A stretch of 64,000 nt of DNA from 40CM-4-69-5 sp036556905 (GTDB lineage: Bacteria; Methylomirabilota; Methylomirabilia; Rokubacteriales; CSP1-6): assembly GCA_036556905.1 (NCBI GenBank), contig DATBIM010000102.1, positions 97,822 to 161,821 of the forward strand, given 5' to 3'. Positions 34,189-41,750 of the stretch are shown here, one piece after another. Each line of letters opens with the position of its first letter. Within the stretch, counting starts at the first letter, position 1. The notes beneath the pieces are model-generated. The model searched no databases. It saw nothing but the letters and a program-made list of their open reading frames with translations, and was not told the origin of the DNA. Both the position numbers and the translations under genes were made by a program.

Positions 34189-34356
34189 ATGGGCAAGAAG
34201 CCGGCCGAGCGAACAGTGACGACAGCAGCGAGGAACACCCTCGGGTTCGAGGCGACCGTTCCCTGCGGCTGCTGCGGCGCCCCGTCGCGGCGTTCCCAGA
34301 AGCAGTTCCGGGTGTGCGTGAACGGGCATACCTTCACCAAGAAGAGCGACCAGTGA
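34189..34356 (+). CDS. Zinc-ribbon-like miniprotein
   Basis: 55 aa, ATG 34189 with a strong GGAGGAGGG Shine-Dalgarno. The middle reads ATVPCGCCGAPSRRSQKQFR followed by VCVNGHTF: a Cys-x-Cys-Cys knuckle and a Cys-x3-His that could bind one zinc. Basic overall. No family recognised; size and composition suggest a nucleic-acid- or protein-binding zinc finger. It is followed by a very strong hairpin (34364-34407). Confidence 0.7.
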   Translation: MGKKPAERTVTTAARNTLGFEATVPCGCCGAPSRRSQKQFRVCVNGHTFTKKSDQ

Positions 34357-34363
34357 CGATGGT

Positions 34364-34407
34364 CCGTCCGCGCGGCGCCTGCCGGAAGCCAGGCGCCGCG
34401 CGGACGG
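34364..34407. terminator. Perfect 18-bp stem hairpin between zinc-ribbon gene and map
   Basis: CCGTCCGCGCGGCGCCTG (34364-34381) and its exact complement (34390-34407) enclose an 8-nt loop, CCGGAAGC. The stem is almost all G-C. No T-tract follows on either strand, so it would be a U-less terminator, a processing site or an mRNA 3' stabiliser. It ends 13 bp before the map start codon. Confidence 0.6.
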
Positions 34408-34420
34408 GCTCGAGTCAGCG

Positions 34421-35191
34421 ATGATCGTGCTGAAGTCGCCCTCCGAGATCGCGGTGATGCGGCGCGCGGGCCACATCCTGGCGGACGTCATGGACTGGCT
34501 GCCGACCTTCGTCAAGCCCGGCGTGTCCACGCTGGCGATCAACATGGAAGTGGAGGCCCTCATCCGGCGGCGCGGGGCCACGCCGGCGTTCAAGGGCTAT
34601 CAGGGCTACCCGGCCACGGCCTGTGTCTCGATCAATGCCGAGGTCGTGCACGGCATCCCCTCCGCCGGCCGGCGGCTGGCGGCGGGCGACATCGTGAGCG
34701 TCGACGTCGGCTGTGTCCTCGACGGCTACTACGCGGACTGCGCCGCGACGCTCGCGATCGGCGAGATTCCCGCATCCGTGCGCGCGCTCCTCGCCGTCAC
34801 CCGGGAGAGCCTGGAGCTCGCCATCGACGCGTGCCGCGTCGGCCGGCGGCTCTCCGACGTCTCCTATGCTGTGCAGACGCACGTGGAGGGCCACGGGCTC
34901 GCCGTGGTCCGCGCCTTCGTGGGGCACGGCATCGGCCGCGCGCTGCACGAGGAGCCCGAGGTGCCGAACTTCGGCGCCGCCGGGCGGGGTCTCCGACTGC
35001 GACCCGGCATGGTGCTGGCCATCGAGCCCATGGTGACGCTGGGCGCGCCGGAGGTCGAGGTGCAAGAGGATGGATGGACGGCGATCACGCGGGACGGCAG
35101 TCTGTCTGCCCACTTCGAGCACACGGTGGCGATCACGGAGCAGGGACCGGCCGTGCTGACCCGCCGGGACGGGCGGCCGTCCGCGCCCTGA
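34421..35191 (+). CDS. map: Methionine aminopeptidase, type I
   Basis: 256 aa metalloprotease removing the initiator Met from nascent proteins. All five metal ligands are seen: Asp in VSVDVGC, Asp in GYYADCAAT, His in GHGIGRALHEEPE, Glu in LAIEPMV and Glu in AHFEHTVAIT; the substrate His is in VVHGIPS. There is no N-terminal zinc-finger extension. No clear Shine-Dalgarno; the strong hairpin just upstream may isolate it from the preceding gene or control its leader. Confidence 0.96.
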   Translation: MIVLKSPSEIAVMRRAGHILADVMDWLPTFVKPGVSTLAINMEVEALIRRRGATPAFKGYQGYPATACVSINAEVVHGIPSAGRRLAAGDIVSVDVGCVLDGYYADCAATLAIGEIPASVRALLAVTRESLELAIDACRVGRRLSDVSYAVQTHVEGHGLAVVRAFVGHGIGRALHEEPEVPNFGAAGRGLRLRPGMVLAIEPMVTLGAPEVEVQEDGWTAITRDGSLSAHFEHTVAITEQGPAVLTRRDGRPSAP

Positions 35192-35407
35192 GAGCATCAG
35201 CCGGGGCTGCCTCCAGGGCTCCGGCCAGCCCAACGTCCCCCGTCCTCCCTGGTAGCGCCTGTGTGCTATTTTCCACGCTCGACGAGGCGTCACGCCGCGA
35301 CGACTCTGCATCACGGTCGGCGTCATGGCCATGGGGCTCGCGCTGGCCATGAAGCCGCGGGTGCGGCTCCACTTCTCCGCGGTCTCAGCGAAGGGATAGA
35401 GAGTCGC

Positions 35408-36223
35408 TTGACGAGGGCCACCCTCCTCTGCACCGTACGTGGTTGCCGGTTGCCGCTCACGCGCGAGGCGCGTCGCCTGATCTGCCCGGACGGGCATTCG
35501 TTCGACTTCGCGCGGAGCGGCTACGTCAACCTCCTGCAGCCCCACGATCGGAGATCGCGACGACCGGGCGACTCCCCGGAGGCGGTCGCGGCGCGCCGAC
35601 GCATCCTCGCCGGCGTCGAGGGACCGCTCGTCGACAAGGTGGTCGACCTGCTGACGATCAGCATGGCCGACGCCGTGCTGGACGTCGGCTGCGGGGAGGG
35701 ACACTACCTCGCGACCATCGCGGCGCGGTTCCGCTGCGCGGCGTACGGTATCGACATCTCCGTCGCGGCCATCGCCGCCGCCGCCCGGCTCCATCGGGGG
35801 CTCGAGTGGATCGTGGCGAACGCCGACCGCTTCATCCCGTTTGCCGAGGCCTCGTTCCGGGTCGTCGCCTCGATCACCGGGCGCATGAACCCGGGCGAGT
35901 TCCGGCGCGTCGTTCGGGGAAATGGGGCTCTGCTCGTCGCTGTCCCCGCCCCCGACGACCTCATCGAGCTCCGGCAGGCAGTGCTCGGCGAGGGGGTGCT
36001 GCGCGACCGCGTCGAGCGAACGATCGCCACATTCGCGCCATTCTTCACGCTCGTGCGGCGGGAGCGCATCAGTCACGCCGCGCGGCTCGACGCCGCCGCC
36101 GTCGCCGACGTCATGACCGGCTCGTACCGAGCGCTCCGCCGGAGCGAGCGTGCCCGGCTCGACGCGATCGGCGATCTCGACGTCACGCTGAGCCGTGACG
36201 TGCTGCTGTTCCGACCATCGTGA
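35408..36223 (+). CDS. RlmA-like 23S rRNA guanine-N1 methyltransferase
   Basis: 271 aa from TTG 35408. An N-terminal zinc motif (CTVRGCRLPL ... LICPDGHSFD) precedes SGYVNLLQPH and a class-I methyltransferase with SAM motif AVLDVGCGEGHYL. This Cys-Cys-Cys-His plus GYxNLL layout is that of RlmA (G745/G748 methylation in 23S rRNA). Motif IV-like VVASITGRMNPGEFRRVV and the C-terminus also fit. No ATG near the conserved start; TTG is chosen because the upstream open frame is not family-like. Confidence 0.85.
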   Translation: MTRATLLCTVRGCRLPLTREARRLICPDGHSFDFARSGYVNLLQPHDRRSRRPGDSPEAVAARRRILAGVEGPLVDKVVDLLTISMADAVLDVGCGEGHYLATIAARFRCAAYGIDISVAAIAAAARLHRGLEWIVANADRFIPFAEASFRVVASITGRMNPGEFRRVVRGNGALLVAVPAPDDLIELRQAVLGEGVLRDRVERTIATFAPFFTLVRRERISHAARLDAAAVADVMTGSYRALRRSERARLDAIGDLDVTLSRDVLLFRPS

Positions 36224-36299
36224 CCCTCCCTGTCATGGTGCGGACGGGCGCCCAGCTCCGGGCCAGCGTGTCGCCATTCGGCCGAGGATCGGCGCTATC

Positions 36300-36674
36300 A
36301 TGGGTCCCGTGCTCGAGCGGCTCGCCGAGCTGGTCAACAGCGACGAGGCCCTGGTCCGTCGGGGTCGCTATCTGAGCACGACATTTCTCGTCGAGACGGG
36401 CGACACGGCCTGGCTGGTCACGGTGATCGAGGGCCGGGTCGCCCGGCTCGAGCGCGGGCCCTTTCTCATGCGCCAGTGGAGCTTCGCCGTGCGGGCTCCG
36501 GCCGACGCGTGGCGGCGCTTCTGGGCCCCGCTGCCGGCGCCCGGCTACCATGATCTCTTCGCCATGGCCAAGGCCGGTCACGCGCGGATCGAAGGCGACC
36601 TCCTGCCCCTCATGGCCAATCTGCGCTACGTCAAAGGGGTGTTGGAAGCGCCCCGGGGGCGCGACCGTGGCTGA
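36300..36674 (+). CDS. SCP2-like small protein
   Basis: 124 aa, ATG 36300 with GAGGAT upstream. The sequence LVRRGRYLSTTFLVETGDTA, VIEGRVARLERGPF and FAMAKAGHARIEGDLLPLMA recalls the sterol-carrier-protein-2 fold, which binds lipids or fatty acyl groups. Assignment is by pattern only. It overlaps the alpha/beta hydrolase gene downstream by 8 bp, so the two products probably act together, perhaps with one binding the other's hydrophobic substrate. Confidence 0.75.
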   Translation: MGPVLERLAELVNSDEALVRRGRYLSTTFLVETGDTAWLVTVIEGRVARLERGPFLMRQWSFAVRAPADAWRRFWAPLPAPGYHDLFAMAKAGHARIEGDLLPLMANLRYVKGVLEAPRGRDRG

Positions 36675-37545
36675 GCCCCACCTCGAGCCGATCATCGGTC
36701 GGTATCTGCGGCTCGTTCTGCAATCCCGCGTGCACCGGCTGTACTTCGAGGAAGCCGGGCAGGGGATCCCGCTGGTGTGCCTGCACACGGCGGGCTCCGA
36801 TGGCCGCCAGTTCCGCCATCTGCTGACCGATGAGGCGGTCACGCGGCGCTTTCGCGTGCTGGCCTTCGACATGCCCCGGCACGGCAAGTCGCTGCCGCCG
36901 GCCGGCTGGCAGGATGAGGAGTACCGGCTCACCGCGGCGGCCTACGTCGAGCTGATCCGGAGCTTCTGCCGGGCCCTCGGTCTCGAGCGTCCCGTCGTGC
37001 TGGGCTGTTCGATCGGCGGCAAAATCGTGCTCCACCTGGCTCGCGATCACGCGCGCGAGTTCCGCGCCCTCATCGGGCTCGAGGCCGCCGACTACCAGGC
37101 TCCGTGGTACGACGACACCGGGTGGCTACACCGTCCCGACGTCCACGGTGGCGAGGTGGCCGGCGCCCTCATGGCGGGGTTGATGGCGCCGCAGAGCCCG
37201 AGCGAGTTCCGCTGGGAGACGCTGTGGGGCTATATGCAGGGCGGCCCCGGGGTGTTCAAGGGCGACCTGTACTTCTACCGGGTCGATTCGGACCTGCGCG
37301 GCCAGCTGGGCGGCGTGGACACCGAGCGCTGCCCGCTCTATCTTCTCACCGGCGAGTACGACTTCTCGTGCACGCCCGATGACACCGCGCGCACGGCGGC
37401 GCAGATGCCGGGGGTGAAGGTCACGATCATGGAGGAGCTGGGGCACTTTCCCATGAGCGAGAACCCCGACCGCTTCCGACGCTATATACTGCCGGTGCTG
37501 GACGAGATCTCCAGCATGGAGGAACGGCAGTCGCATCGCGCGTGA
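36667..37545 (+). CDS. Alpha/beta hydrolase
   Basis: 292 aa from GTG 36667. IPLVCLHTAGSDGRQFRHLL (oxyanion region), AFDMPRHGKS, nucleophile Ser in VVLGCSIGGKI, acid Asp in LTGEYDFSC and His in EELGHFPMSEN make a complete triad. Family of esterases, haloalkane dehalogenases and C-C bond hydrolases. The last residues (ERQSHRA) are encoded by the first unit of the 41-bp tandem repeat, so the C-terminus has been shaped by repeat expansion. Confidence 0.9.
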   Translation: MAEPHLEPIIGRYLRLVLQSRVHRLYFEEAGQGIPLVCLHTAGSDGRQFRHLLTDEAVTRRFRVLAFDMPRHGKSLPPAGWQDEEYRLTAAAYVELIRSFCRALGLERPVVLGCSIGGKIVLHLARDHAREFRALIGLEAADYQAPWYDDTGWLHRPDVHGGEVAGALMAGLMAPQSPSEFRWETLWGYMQGGPGVFKGDLYFYRVDSDLRGQLGGVDTERCPLYLLTGEYDFSCTPDDTARTAAQMPGVKVTIMEELGHFPMSENPDRFRRYILPVLDEISSMEERQSHRA

Positions 37546-37647
37546 ACGGGGGAGGTGTGGAGGGGCGGTAGTGGCACCTCGCGTGAGCGGGGGAGGTGTG
37601 GAGGGGCGGTAGTCGCACCTCGCGTGAGCGGGGGAGGTGTGGAGGGG
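37525..37647 (+). repeat. 41-bp tandem repeat, three units
   Basis: Units begin at 37525, 37566 and 37607 (start CGGCAGTCGCATCGCGCGTG or CGGTAGTCGCACCTCGCGTG). Units 2 and 3 are almost identical; unit 1 differs at several sites and carries the stop codon of the hydrolase. Each unit contains GGGGGAGGTGTGGAGGGG. Copy number may vary between strains. Not CRISPR-like: there are no spacers. Confidence 0.95.
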
Positions 37648-37665
37648 GCAGTCTCTGCCCCCTCC
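37641..37665. terminator. Perfect 11-bp stem hairpin before the SDR gene
   Basis: GGAGGGGGCAG and CTGCCCCCTCC with a 3-nt TCT loop at the edge of the tandem repeat, 17 bp before ATG 37683. No T-tract follows. It may be an attenuator, an mRNA processing site or part of an expanded repeat; it ends just before the Shine-Dalgarno GGAGG. Confidence 0.5.
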
Positions 37666-37682
37666 AATACAATGGAGGCGCT

Positions 37683-38432
37683 ATGAGACTGAAGGACCGG
37701 ATCGTGATCATCACGGGCGGGGCCCAGGGCATCGGCCGGGCCTACGGCCTGGGTGTGGCCGCCGAGGGCGCGCGTGTTGTCGTGGCCGACGTGGCCGATC
37801 CCAAGCCCACCGTCAAGGAGATCGAAGCCCGCGGCGGCCAGGCCCTGGGGGTGGTCTGCGATGTCTCGCGCGAGGAGGACACGCAACGCCTGGCCACCGA
37901 GACCCTGGCCCGGTTCGGCCGCATCGACGTGCTGGTGAACAACGCCGCCGTCTACGGCACCCTCAAGCGTCGGCCGTTCATGGAGATTCCCGTGGAGGAA
38001 TGGGACCGGGTGATGGCGGTGAATCTGAAGGGCCTGTTCCTGTGCGCGCGGGCCGTGTTCCCGGCCATGAAAGCTCAGGGCAAGGGCAAGATCATCAACA
38101 TCGCGTCCTCCACCTTCTTCAAGGGCGTGCCCCACTATATCCACTACACGACGTCCAAGGGTGGGGTGGTGGGCTTCACGCGCTCGCTGGCCCGGGAGCT
38201 GGGCGAGTTCGGCATCCGCGTCAATGCGATCTCGCCCGGGTTCACGCTGAGCGGCGAGAACGAGAAGAACATCTCCGAGGAGCGCAAGCAGGAGAACGTC
38301 CGGATGCGGATGCTCAAGCGGGCCGAGGTGCCCGAGGACATCGTGGGCACGCTGATCTTCCTGGCCTCGGACGACAGCGATTTCGTCACCGGGCAGACGA
38401 TCCTGGTGGACGGCGGCAGCAGCGTTCATTGA
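37683..38432 (+). CDS. Short-chain dehydrogenase/reductase
   Basis: 249 aa classical SDR: TGGAQGIGRAYG, NNAA, Ser in INIASSTFFKG, YTTSK and VTGQTILVDGG. An Asp in VVVADVADPK after beta-2 points to NAD(H). Shine-Dalgarno GGAGG. It begins a three-gene set with an enolase-superfamily enzyme (1 bp downstream) and an amidohydrolase, suggesting successive steps in breakdown of a cyclic or hydroxy acid. Confidence 0.92.
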   Translation: MRLKDRIVIITGGAQGIGRAYGLGVAAEGARVVVADVADPKPTVKEIEARGGQALGVVCDVSREEDTQRLATETLARFGRIDVLVNNAAVYGTLKRRPFMEIPVEEWDRVMAVNLKGLFLCARAVFPAMKAQGKGKIINIASSTFFKGVPHYIHYTTSKGGVVGFTRSLARELGEFGIRVNAISPGFTLSGENEKNISEERKQENVRMRMLKRAEVPEDIVGTLIFLASDDSDFVTGQTILVDGGSSVH

Positions 38433-38433
38433 G

Positions 38434-39549
38434 ATGGCGCCGCCCACGGCCATGAAGCTGACGCGGATCGAACCGGTCCTGATCGAGGTGCCACTGCACC
38501 AGCCGGTCCGGGGCGTGCACGGCCTCACCACCGTGCAACGGAGCGTGCTGGTCCGGGCCGTCGCCGACACCGGCCAGGAGGGCTGGGGGAACGTCGATCC
38601 CTCACCGGGATATTCGAAGGTCTCGGCCGACGAGATCCACGCCACCGTGGGTCGGCTGACGCCCGCGCTGATCGGCGTGGATGGGTTCAACCTCCAGGGG
38701 GTCCTGGCCCGGATGGACCGCGCGGTCCCGGATCAGCACGAGGCGAAGGCCGCCGTGGAGATGGCCGTGCTCGATCTCCAGGGCTGCGTGCTCGGCGTGC
38801 CGGTTCCGACGCTCCTCGGGGGCACCGTGCGGGACGAGGTGCGCTTCAACGCCTGGATCGGCGCGGTGTCGCCGGCCCAGGCCGCCCGCGAGGCGGCCGC
38901 CTGGGCGGCTCGCGGATTCCGCACGGCGAAGATCAAGGTGGCCGGGGCCACCGACGAGGGCCTGGCCCGGGTGGCCGCGGTGCGAGCGGCGGTCGGAGAC
39001 GGCATGGCCCTCCGCGTCGATTTCAACGAGAGCCTGGCCCTGGCCGAGGCGGTGCCATTCATCCGCCGCCTCGAGCCCTACGCCCTCACCCTGGTCGAGC
39101 AGCCGATTCCCCGTGACGACATCGCCGGCCTGGCCACGATTCGCCGCCACATCGCGATCCCCCTCATGGCCGACGAGAGCGTGACCGGGCCGGCCTCGCT
39201 CATCGCGATCATCCGCAGTGAAGCCGCCGACATCGTGAAGCTCAAGGTGATGAAGCAGGGGGGGCTGTTCCGGACGCGGGCCATGCTCGAGTGCGCGGCG
39301 GCGGCGGGGCTCCGGGTCGTGATCGGGCACGGCTTCGGTCTTACCCTCTCCACGCTGGCCGAAGCGGCGGTGGCGGCGACCAGCGAGGCCGTGCTGGAGG
39401 GTTGCGAGGCGGTGGGACCGCTCAAGATGGCGGGCGATGTGGTGAGAGAACCGGTCCGGCTCGACACGGGGGTGTTGCGCCTGCCCACCGGGCCCGGTCT
39501 CGGCGCCACTGTCGATCCCGATTCGCTCAAGCGCTACCGGGTGGCCTGA
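38434..39549 (+). CDS. Mandelate racemase/muconate lactonizing enzyme family protein
   Basis: 371 aa enolase-superfamily enzyme. After the capping domain, the barrel shows the K-x-K acid/base in TAKIKVAGA, metal ligands Asp in RVDFNES, Glu in LVEQPI and Asp in MADESV, and a final Lys in IVKLKVMK, the MLE pattern. Such enzymes abstract an alpha-proton of a carboxylate for racemisation, cycloisomerisation or dehydration; the substrate is not evident. Starts 1 bp after the SDR stop. Confidence 0.93.
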   Translation: MAPPTAMKLTRIEPVLIEVPLHQPVRGVHGLTTVQRSVLVRAVADTGQEGWGNVDPSPGYSKVSADEIHATVGRLTPALIGVDGFNLQGVLARMDRAVPDQHEAKAAVEMAVLDLQGCVLGVPVPTLLGGTVRDEVRFNAWIGAVSPAQAAREAAAWAARGFRTAKIKVAGATDEGLARVAAVRAAVGDGMALRVDFNESLALAEAVPFIRRLEPYALTLVEQPIPRDDIAGLATIRRHIAIPLMADESVTGPASLIAIIRSEAADIVKLKVMKQGGLFRTRAMLECAAAAGLRVVIGHGFGLTLSTLAEAAVAATSEAVLEGCEAVGPLKMAGDVVREPVRLDTGVLRLPTGPGLGATVDPDSLKRYRVA

Positions 39550-39572
39550 GCCCCCGGCAAGGAGGAGACGCG

Positions 39573-40733
39573 ATGAAGAACGGCTTCAAGGTCATGGACT
39601 CGGACCTCCACACGATGGAGCCCGATGGTCTCTGGGAGCGTTACCTCGACGAGCCGTTCAAGAAGTTCGCGCCCCAATTCCTGCGGGGCACGGCCAACGC
39701 GCCGAATCAGCCGGTGATCAAGATCGGCGAGCTCGAGCTCGGGGAGATGTCCAAGCGGACGCGGACCGCGGTGGTCGGCAAGGATCTGCAGCGGCGCGCG
39801 TTTGCCCGGCATCCGCACTACGAGGTCGCCCACGGGCGCGGCTACGACGCGGAATCCCACGTCCAGGCCATGGACATCGAGGGGATCGACGTCGCCGTTC
39901 TCTACGGCACCCGGGGCCGTCAAGTACTCATGCACGACGACCTCGACCCCCAGGTGGCCACCGCCCTGGCCCGCGCCCACAACAAGTGGACGCACGACTA
40001 CTGCCAGTACAACCCGGCCCGCCTGAAGTTCGCCGCCCAGGTGGCCTTCCACGACGTCCCCGGCGCCATCGCCGAGGCCCGGCGGGCGGTGCGGGAGCAC
40101 GGCGCGGTGGCGGTCATCGGCAACCCGAACCCCATCAACGGGCGCCACGTCCACGACCCCGCGATGGAGCCGCTGTGGAGCGCCATCGAGGAGCTCGGCG
40201 TGCCCGTAGGCTTCCATCCGACCGGCCAGGCCTCCCTCCGCGACGACATCGCCCGCCGCTATCTCGACACACCGAACGGCCGGGTGATCGGCGTGGCCGG
40301 CCGCAATCCGGTGGAGCTGATGATGGCGTTCGGCAGCCTGGCCGCCAGCGGGGTGCTGGAGCGGCACCCCCGCCTGCGCTGCGCGTTTCTCGAGGGCACG
40401 TGCGGGTGGCTCCCCTGGTATCTCTGGCGGCTGGACGAGGCGTGGGAGAAGTTCGGCCCCGGCTCGGAGGTGCAAATCTCCCAGCTGCCCAGCCAGTATT
40501 TCTTCCGGCAGTGCTTCATCGCTACCGACGCCGACGAGAAGCCCCTGCGCCAGGTCATCGAGGCGATCGGCGACGACAGCATCGTGGTCTCGACCGACTA
40601 TCCGCATTCCGACGGCCTGTTCCCGGTGGCCATCGAGGAGTTCGTCCACCTGGAGGGCGTGGATGACAAGTCCAAGAAGAAGATCCTCTGGGACAACTGC
40701 GCGCGCCTGTACAACCTGAGCGGCCTCAAGTAG
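39573..40733 (+). CDS. Metal-dependent amidohydrolase (ACMSD-like)
   Basis: 386 aa TIM-barrel hydrolase/decarboxylase. MDSDLHTMEP replaces the classical H-x-H by D-x-H as in many ACMSD-group proteins; further ligands are His in PVGFHPTGQ and Asp in VSTDYPHSDG. GGAGGAG Shine-Dalgarno 7 nt upstream. ACMSD-type enzymes decarboxylate or hydrolyse ring-cleavage products. Related in layout to the protein at 54701-55900. End of the SDR-enolase-amidohydrolase set. Confidence 0.92.
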   Translation: MKNGFKVMDSDLHTMEPDGLWERYLDEPFKKFAPQFLRGTANAPNQPVIKIGELELGEMSKRTRTAVVGKDLQRRAFARHPHYEVAHGRGYDAESHVQAMDIEGIDVAVLYGTRGRQVLMHDDLDPQVATALARAHNKWTHDYCQYNPARLKFAAQVAFHDVPGAIAEARRAVREHGAVAVIGNPNPINGRHVHDPAMEPLWSAIEELGVPVGFHPTGQASLRDDIARRYLDTPNGRVIGVAGRNPVELMMAFGSLAASGVLERHPRLRCAFLEGTCGWLPWYLWRLDEAWEKFGPGSEVQISQLPSQYFFRQCFIATDADEKPLRQVIEAIGDDSIVVSTDYPHSDGLFPVAIEEFVHLEGVDDKSKKKILWDNCARLYNLSGLK

Positions 40734-40766
40734 CGGGGCCCTGGTCTGGGGAAGGACAGCTCCGGG

Positions 40767-40811
40767 TTGGACCAAGGTCCCATAGCGTGGGGGCCCGGCG
40801 ACTGGGAGAAT
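40767..40811 (+). promoter_or_regulatory. Second DosR-like palindrome plus -10 box
   Basis: TTGGACCAAGGTCCCA at 40767-40782 differs by one base from the element at 1155. The hexamer GAGAAT (40806-40811) starts 24 bp after the palindrome, exactly as TAGGGT does in the first copy, and CCGG(T/C)GACTGG lies at the same spacing. Predicted start near 40818, leaving a 39-nt leader before the ABC binding-protein gene. Confidence 0.55.
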
Positions 40812-40856
40812 GCGGTCGCTCCCCGTTTCGCAGCCGACGAGGACCAGGAGACGCCC

Positions 40857-41735
40857 ATGACGTCGAGGATGATCATGAGGACGATACTGTGCGGCGCGCT
40901 GATCGCCACCCTGTTCACGCCTGGCCCCCTGTGGGGGCAGGAGCTGGACGGGACGCTCAAGAAGATCAAGACGGCAGGCACGCTCATCATCGGCTACCGG
41001 GAGTCCTCGCCGCCCTTCTCGTTCCTCGGGCCCGACAAGCGACCGGTGGGGTATTCCATCGACCTCTGCGTGCACGTGGCGGGCGCCGTTCAGAAGCAGC
41101 TGGGGCTGGCCGACCTCAGGCTGACCTGGATCCCGGTCACGCCCGAGACCCGGATCTCGGCAGTGGTCCAGGGCACGGTGGACATCGAGTGCGGCTCGAC
41201 CACGGCCAGCCTGTCGCGCCAGGAGCAGGTGGACTTCAGCCTGATGACGTTCGCGGATGGGGGCGGTCTCCTGACTACCCAGGCGGCAAATCTGCGCGGC
41301 CTGGGTGATCTGACCGGCAAGCGAATCGCCATCGTCCCCGGCACCACCACGGAAAAGGCCCTGGCCGACTTTCTGAAATCGGAGTTCATCACCGTGCAGA
41401 TGGTCCAGGTCAAAGACCACGCCGAGGGGCTGGCCGCCCTCGAGGCCGGCCGGGCCGATGCCTACGCCTCCGATCGAGGGATCTTGATCGGGCTGGCCCT
41501 GACGTCGGGCGATCCCAAGCGCTTCGGGCTGGCCAACTTCGCCTTCTCCTATGAGCCGTACGGGTTGATGCTTCGCCGCAACGATGCGGCGTTCCGGCTG
41601 GTTGTGAATCGGGCGCTCGCCGACCTCTACCGGTCCGGTCGGATCGGCTCCGTGTACGATCGCTGGTTCGGCGCGTTCGGCAAGCCGAGCCAGGCCATCC
41701 AGATGATGTACCGTCTCAACGCGATCCCCGAGTAG
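40857..41735 (+). CDS. ABC transporter substrate-binding protein, amino-acid (family 3) type
   Basis: 292 aa periplasmic protein with a signal peptide ending near LFTPGPLWG. The family-3 fold is seen in GTLIIGYRESSPPFSFLGPD, GYSIDLCVHVAGAVQ, DIECGSTTASLSRQEQVDFS and GKRIAIVPGTTTEKAL, as in glutamate/aspartate-binding proteins. No permease or ATPase gene is adjacent, so it is an orphan here. AGGAG Shine-Dalgarno; preceded by a DosR-like operator, which suggests control by the same signal as the Usp operon. Confidence 0.92.
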   Translation: MTSRMIMRTILCGALIATLFTPGPLWGQELDGTLKKIKTAGTLIIGYRESSPPFSFLGPDKRPVGYSIDLCVHVAGAVQKQLGLADLRLTWIPVTPETRISAVVQGTVDIECGSTTASLSRQEQVDFSLMTFADGGGLLTTQAANLRGLGDLTGKRIAIVPGTTTEKALADFLKSEFITVQMVQVKDHAEGLAALEAGRADAYASDRGILIGLALTSGDPKRFGLANFAFSYEPYGLMLRRNDAAFRLVVNRALADLYRSGRIGSVYDRWFGAFGKPSQAIQMMYRLNAIPE

Positions 41736-41750
41736 TCAGGCCTTCCCTGA

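Noticed and set aside
37525..37647. Possible CRISPR array
   Set aside because: The three 41-bp units are directly adjacent with no spacers. The 24-bp array at 2999-3184 is likewise spacer-free and coding. No cas genes.
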